Shown piece by piece: positions 6,028 through 7,965 of a stretch of DNA of 7,965 bases. Source of the stretch: Propionibacteriaceae bacterium (lineage in GTDB: Bacteria; Actinomycetota; Actinomycetes; Propionibacteriales; Propionibacteriaceae); NCBI GenBank assembly GCA_025923975.1, contig JAICEV010000149.1, forward strand, positions 1 to 7,965, read 5' to 3'. Numbering within the stretch: the first letter of the stretch is position 1; every line of letters begins with the position of its first letter. The notes beneath the pieces are model-generated. The model was not told where the DNA came from, ran no database searches, and saw only the letters and a list, made by a program, of their open reading frames with translations. The translations under genes and the position numbers were made by a program.

Positions 6028-7336
6028 TCCACCACGGCCTCAGCGGAATACCGCGATCGCCTCGGTGGGAGTCGAGCTTGACCGCCAAGACTTGGTGAAG
6101 CTGAACGACATTCATCTCGAAGCCCAGCCGTGACCCGGCCATGTAAAGGCCCCACACCTTGGCGGTCGGCAGCCCGACCTCTTCGACTGCTTCGTCCCAG
6201 TGGTCGACGAGGTTGCGGCACCAGTCGCGCAGCGTAAGTGCGTAGTGGTGGCGCAAGTTCTCTTCGTGCACCACCTCCAGACCGACATCCTGGGCCTCGG
6301 TGATGATGCGGCCGGAGCCGGTCAGCTCGCCGTCCGGGAAGACGTAGCGGTCGATGAATCCACCCGCCGACGGCCCGGTCCGGTTGTTCGGGCGGGTGAT
6401 GCAGTGGTTGAGCAGCAGCGCGCCGGGGCGCAACCTGGACTTCAGGAAGCGGAAGTAGGCGGGGTAGTTGGCGACGCCGATGTGTTCGGTGAGTCCGATC
6501 GAGGACACCGCGTCGAAGCCGGACTGAGGCACGTCACGGTAGTCGCCGTGGCGGACTTCGGCCAGGTCGGCCAAGCCTTCGTCGGCGATCTTGTTCCGCC
6601 CCCACACCGCCTGCTCCTTGGAGAGCGTGACGCCGATGGCCTTCACCCCGTGCCGGGCTGCGTAGCGGACCATGCCGCCCCAGCCGCAACCGACGTCGAG
6701 CAGCCGGTCGCCCGGCTTCAGGCGTAGCTTCTCGAACACCAGCCGGTGCTTGTTCTGCTGCGCCTCCTCCAGCGTCGCCTCGGGGTGCGAGTAGCAGGCG
6801 CACGTGTAGGTCATCGACGGGCCAAGAACCCACTCATAGAACGTGTTGGACACGTCGTAGTGGTGGTGGATGGCCTCCGCGTCACGGGTTCGGCTGTGGC
6901 GCAAACCTTTAGCGATGCGGCGCCAGCGGGGCAGCGCCTCCAGCGGCGGCGGTGCGATGGGCTTGAGGTGCTCGAACCCGATCGACCGGACGATGTTGGC
7001 GAGCATGCGCGCCGGCGGCCGCCTGAAGTCCATCTTCTCGGCCAGCGCCTTGAGCAACTCGTAGGGATCCCCCGGGTGCACACCGTGCAGTTCGAGGTCG
7101 CCGGAGACGTACGCGCGGGCCAGCCCCAGATCACCGGGTGCGGTAGCCAGATATGTGGTGCCGCGCGGGGTCAACAGGTCCAACCCGAGCTCGGCATCGT
7201 CGGGTCCTGCGGTACTCCCGTCGTACGCCGAGAATTTGAGCGGCAGTTGGCCGGCGGCGAAGATCTCGAGGATCTCGGCCAGTGTGAGCTTCCGGGCCCG
7301 CGCCGCCTGTGCTGTGTCCACCCTGAATGTGGTCAT
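6020..7336 (-). CDS. tmsB: Cyclopropane-fatty-acid-synthase-family methyltransferase for 10-methyl fatty acid synthesis (TmsB/BfaB-like)
   Basis: A 438-residue SAM-dependent methyltransferase that, in characterised actinobacterial relatives (M. tuberculosis Rv3720-type proteins), methylates the oleoyl double bond of phospholipid acyl chains to give the 10-methylene intermediate of tuberculostearic acid. The N-terminal region of about 140 residues is the extra domain seen in CFA synthases. HHHYDVSNTFYEWVLG (157-172) and MTYTCACY (175-182) are CFA-family active-site motifs, LLDVGCGWGGM (212-222) is SAM motif I, GLTEHIG (281-287) carries the E/H pair used in bicarbonate and substrate binding, and FIDRYVFPDGEL (327-338) and the HHYALTLRDW block (363-372) complete the catalytic core. 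It ends in the typical PLRPWW tail. The start is fixed by the ATGA overlap with the upstream tmsA-like gene, implying translational coupling. GC-rich codon use and an undamaged frame contrast with the decayed genes next to it. Assignment to tmsB rather than another CFA paralogue rests on the partner gene. Confidence 0.88.
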   Translation of the reverse strand: MTTFRVDTAQAARARKLTLAEILEIFAAGQLPLKFSAYDGSTAGPDDAELGLDLLTPRGTTYLATAPGDLGLARAYVSGDLELHGVHPGDPYELLKALAEKMDFRRPPARMLANIVRSIGFEHLKPIAPPPLEALPRWRRIAKGLRHSRTRDAEAIHHHYDVSNTFYEWVLGPSMTYTCACYSHPEATLEEAQQNKHRLVFEKLRLKPGDRLLDVGCGWGGMVRYAARHGVKAIGVTLSKEQAVWGRNKIADEGLADLAEVRHGDYRDVPQSGFDAVSSIGLTEHIGVANYPAYFRFLKSRLRPGALLLNHCITRPNNRTGPSAGGFIDRYVFPDGELTGSGRIITEAQDVGLEVVHEENLRHHYALTLRDWCRNLVDHWDEAVEEVGLPTAKVWGLYMAGSRLGFEMNVVQLHQVLAVKLDSHRGDRGIPLRPWWTP

Positions 7337-7965
7337 CGTCGTTGCACCGCCTTCGCATACAGGTCCAGCAGACGTGAGTCGGGATCGTAGGTTTTCTTGG
7401 CCGTCTTGTATGTTTCACCGCCGTAGAGCTCATCAAACTTATCGGGGGAGTAGAACGCGTCGGAATACAGCGACTTGTGTCCGTCCATCTCGCTGACCGC
7501 GCGCTCGATCAGTCTGTTGGTGTGGCCTTTCTCGGATGGCCAGTCGAGCCCGACCGGCACCGACGACCAGAAGCCGACGTTGACGTAGGTGTGGCGCGGG
7601 CGGAGGGGATATAGCGGCCACTCGTTGTCGTCGCGCAGACGCAGGGGGCACAGCCAGAGCGGTTCGATGGGCACGTTGTCCAAGAACCAGTCCAGGAACT
7701 CGACGGTGCGTTCGATCGGCAGCTCGACGTCTTGGACGACGCGCTCGCGTGGCGGACGGCCGTGGCGCTTTTCGAGGCGGTCGGCGATGTTGAACCGCTG
7801 GTCGTAGCTGATGAGCCTCCAGTAGAAGCTGCTGCGCCGGTAACGCCGCGGCCAGAGCCGGCGCATGCGCGGGTCCTGCGCGCCGAACGCCCGCGAACAC
7901 CAGAACCAGTCGGTGTCCCACCGCCAGAGGTAGTCGTGAACGGTGAGCCGGTCATGCTTCTCGCC
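7333..7965 (-). CDS. tmsA: FAD-binding oxidoreductase, C-terminal part (TmsA/BfaA-like reductase), cut by the window edge
   Basis: The last 210 codons of a gene entering from the right edge; the N-terminal FAD_binding_4 (PCMH-type) domain lies outside. The visible part resembles the C-terminal region of Rv3719-type/DHCR24-like flavoproteins: YLWRWDTDWFWCSRAFGAQ near its start, RRSSFYWRLISYDQRF, VVQDVELPIERTVEFLDWF, PLWLCPLRLRD, YVNVGFWSSVP, GHKSLYSDAFYSPDKFDELYGG and TYDPDSRLLDLYAKAVQRR at the end. In characterised relatives this enzyme reduces the 10-methylene acyl chain made by the partner methyltransferase to the 10-methyl branch, probably at the membrane. Its TGA overlaps the methyltransferase ATG by four bases (7333-7336), giving a two-gene unit. 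A methionine codon at 7866 is internal, since family-like sequence continues unbroken to the window edge. The symbol is given because of the strong C-terminal match plus gene order; bfaA is the alternative name. Confidence 0.85.
   Translation of the reverse strand, partial: GEKHDRLTVHDYLWRWDTDWFWCSRAFGAQDPRMRRLWPRRYRRSSFYWRLISYDQRFNIADRLEKRHGRPPRERVVQDVELPIERTVEFLDWFLDNVPIEPLWLCPLRLRDDNEWPLYPLRPRHTYVNVGFWSSVPVGLDWPSEKGHTNRLIERAVSEMDGHKSLYSDAFYSPDKFDELYGGETYKTAKKTYDPDSRLLDLYAKAVQRR

Noticed and set aside
5287..6081. Plus-strand open frame of 264 codons over the methyltransferase end and intergenic region
   Set aside because: Low-complexity Arg/Ser-rich translation; it overlaps the real methyltransferase tail in another frame and is antisense to the AKR fragment.
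6746..7390. Plus-strand open frame of 214 codons opposite tmsB
   Set aside because: Shadow created by GC-biased third positions of tmsB.

Overview
The window reads as actinobacterial DNA, most likely a mycobacterium or close relative. It is GC-rich, and its right end carries the adjacent gene pair for 10-methyl branched (tuberculostearic-type) fatty acid synthesis, arranged as in mycobacteria. The species cannot be fixed from the sequence.

Left part (1-2985), plus strand, apparently intact: a four-helix membrane protein of the DUF6220 type (181-645); a spacer with a hairpin and a near-palindrome; a Gfo/Idh/MocA-type NAD(P)-dependent oxidoreductase (902-2041); and an aminoglycoside-phosphotransferase-fold kinase (2123-2974) ending in a hairpin. 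The oxidoreductase uses A/T-ending codons far more freely than the genes at the right end, which hints at separate ancestry.

Middle part (3086 to about 5990): a cluster of broken genes. A minus-strand FAD-dependent monooxygenase has lost its N-terminal FAD-binding region and needs three frame changes to read through. Head to head with it is a plus-strand metallo-beta-lactamase-fold hydrolase that has lost its N-terminal metal-binding half. The two truncated 5' ends meet near 4140, so one deletion across a shared divergent promoter would explain both losses. Next is a SAM-dependent methyltransferase that is complete except for an in-frame TAG at codon 137, with 63 family-like codons after it. 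After about 370 bases without a recognisable gene comes an internal scrap of an aldo/keto reductase on the minus strand, also frameshifted.

Right part (6020-7965), minus strand, intact as far as seen: the C-terminal 210 codons of an FAD-binding oxidoreductase (TmsA/BfaA-like, running off the right edge), overlapping by four bases (ATGA) a 438-residue cyclopropane-fatty-acid-synthase-family methyltransferase (TmsB/BfaB-like). By family knowledge, the methyltransferase adds a methylene at C10 of oleoyl chains and the oxidoreductase reduces it to the 10-methyl branch.

I found no CRISPR array, tRNA, rRNA or recognisable insertion sequence. The notable signal is the sharp contrast between a conserved lipid operon and a cluster of four differently broken catabolic or accessory genes beside it, not a clearly new system.
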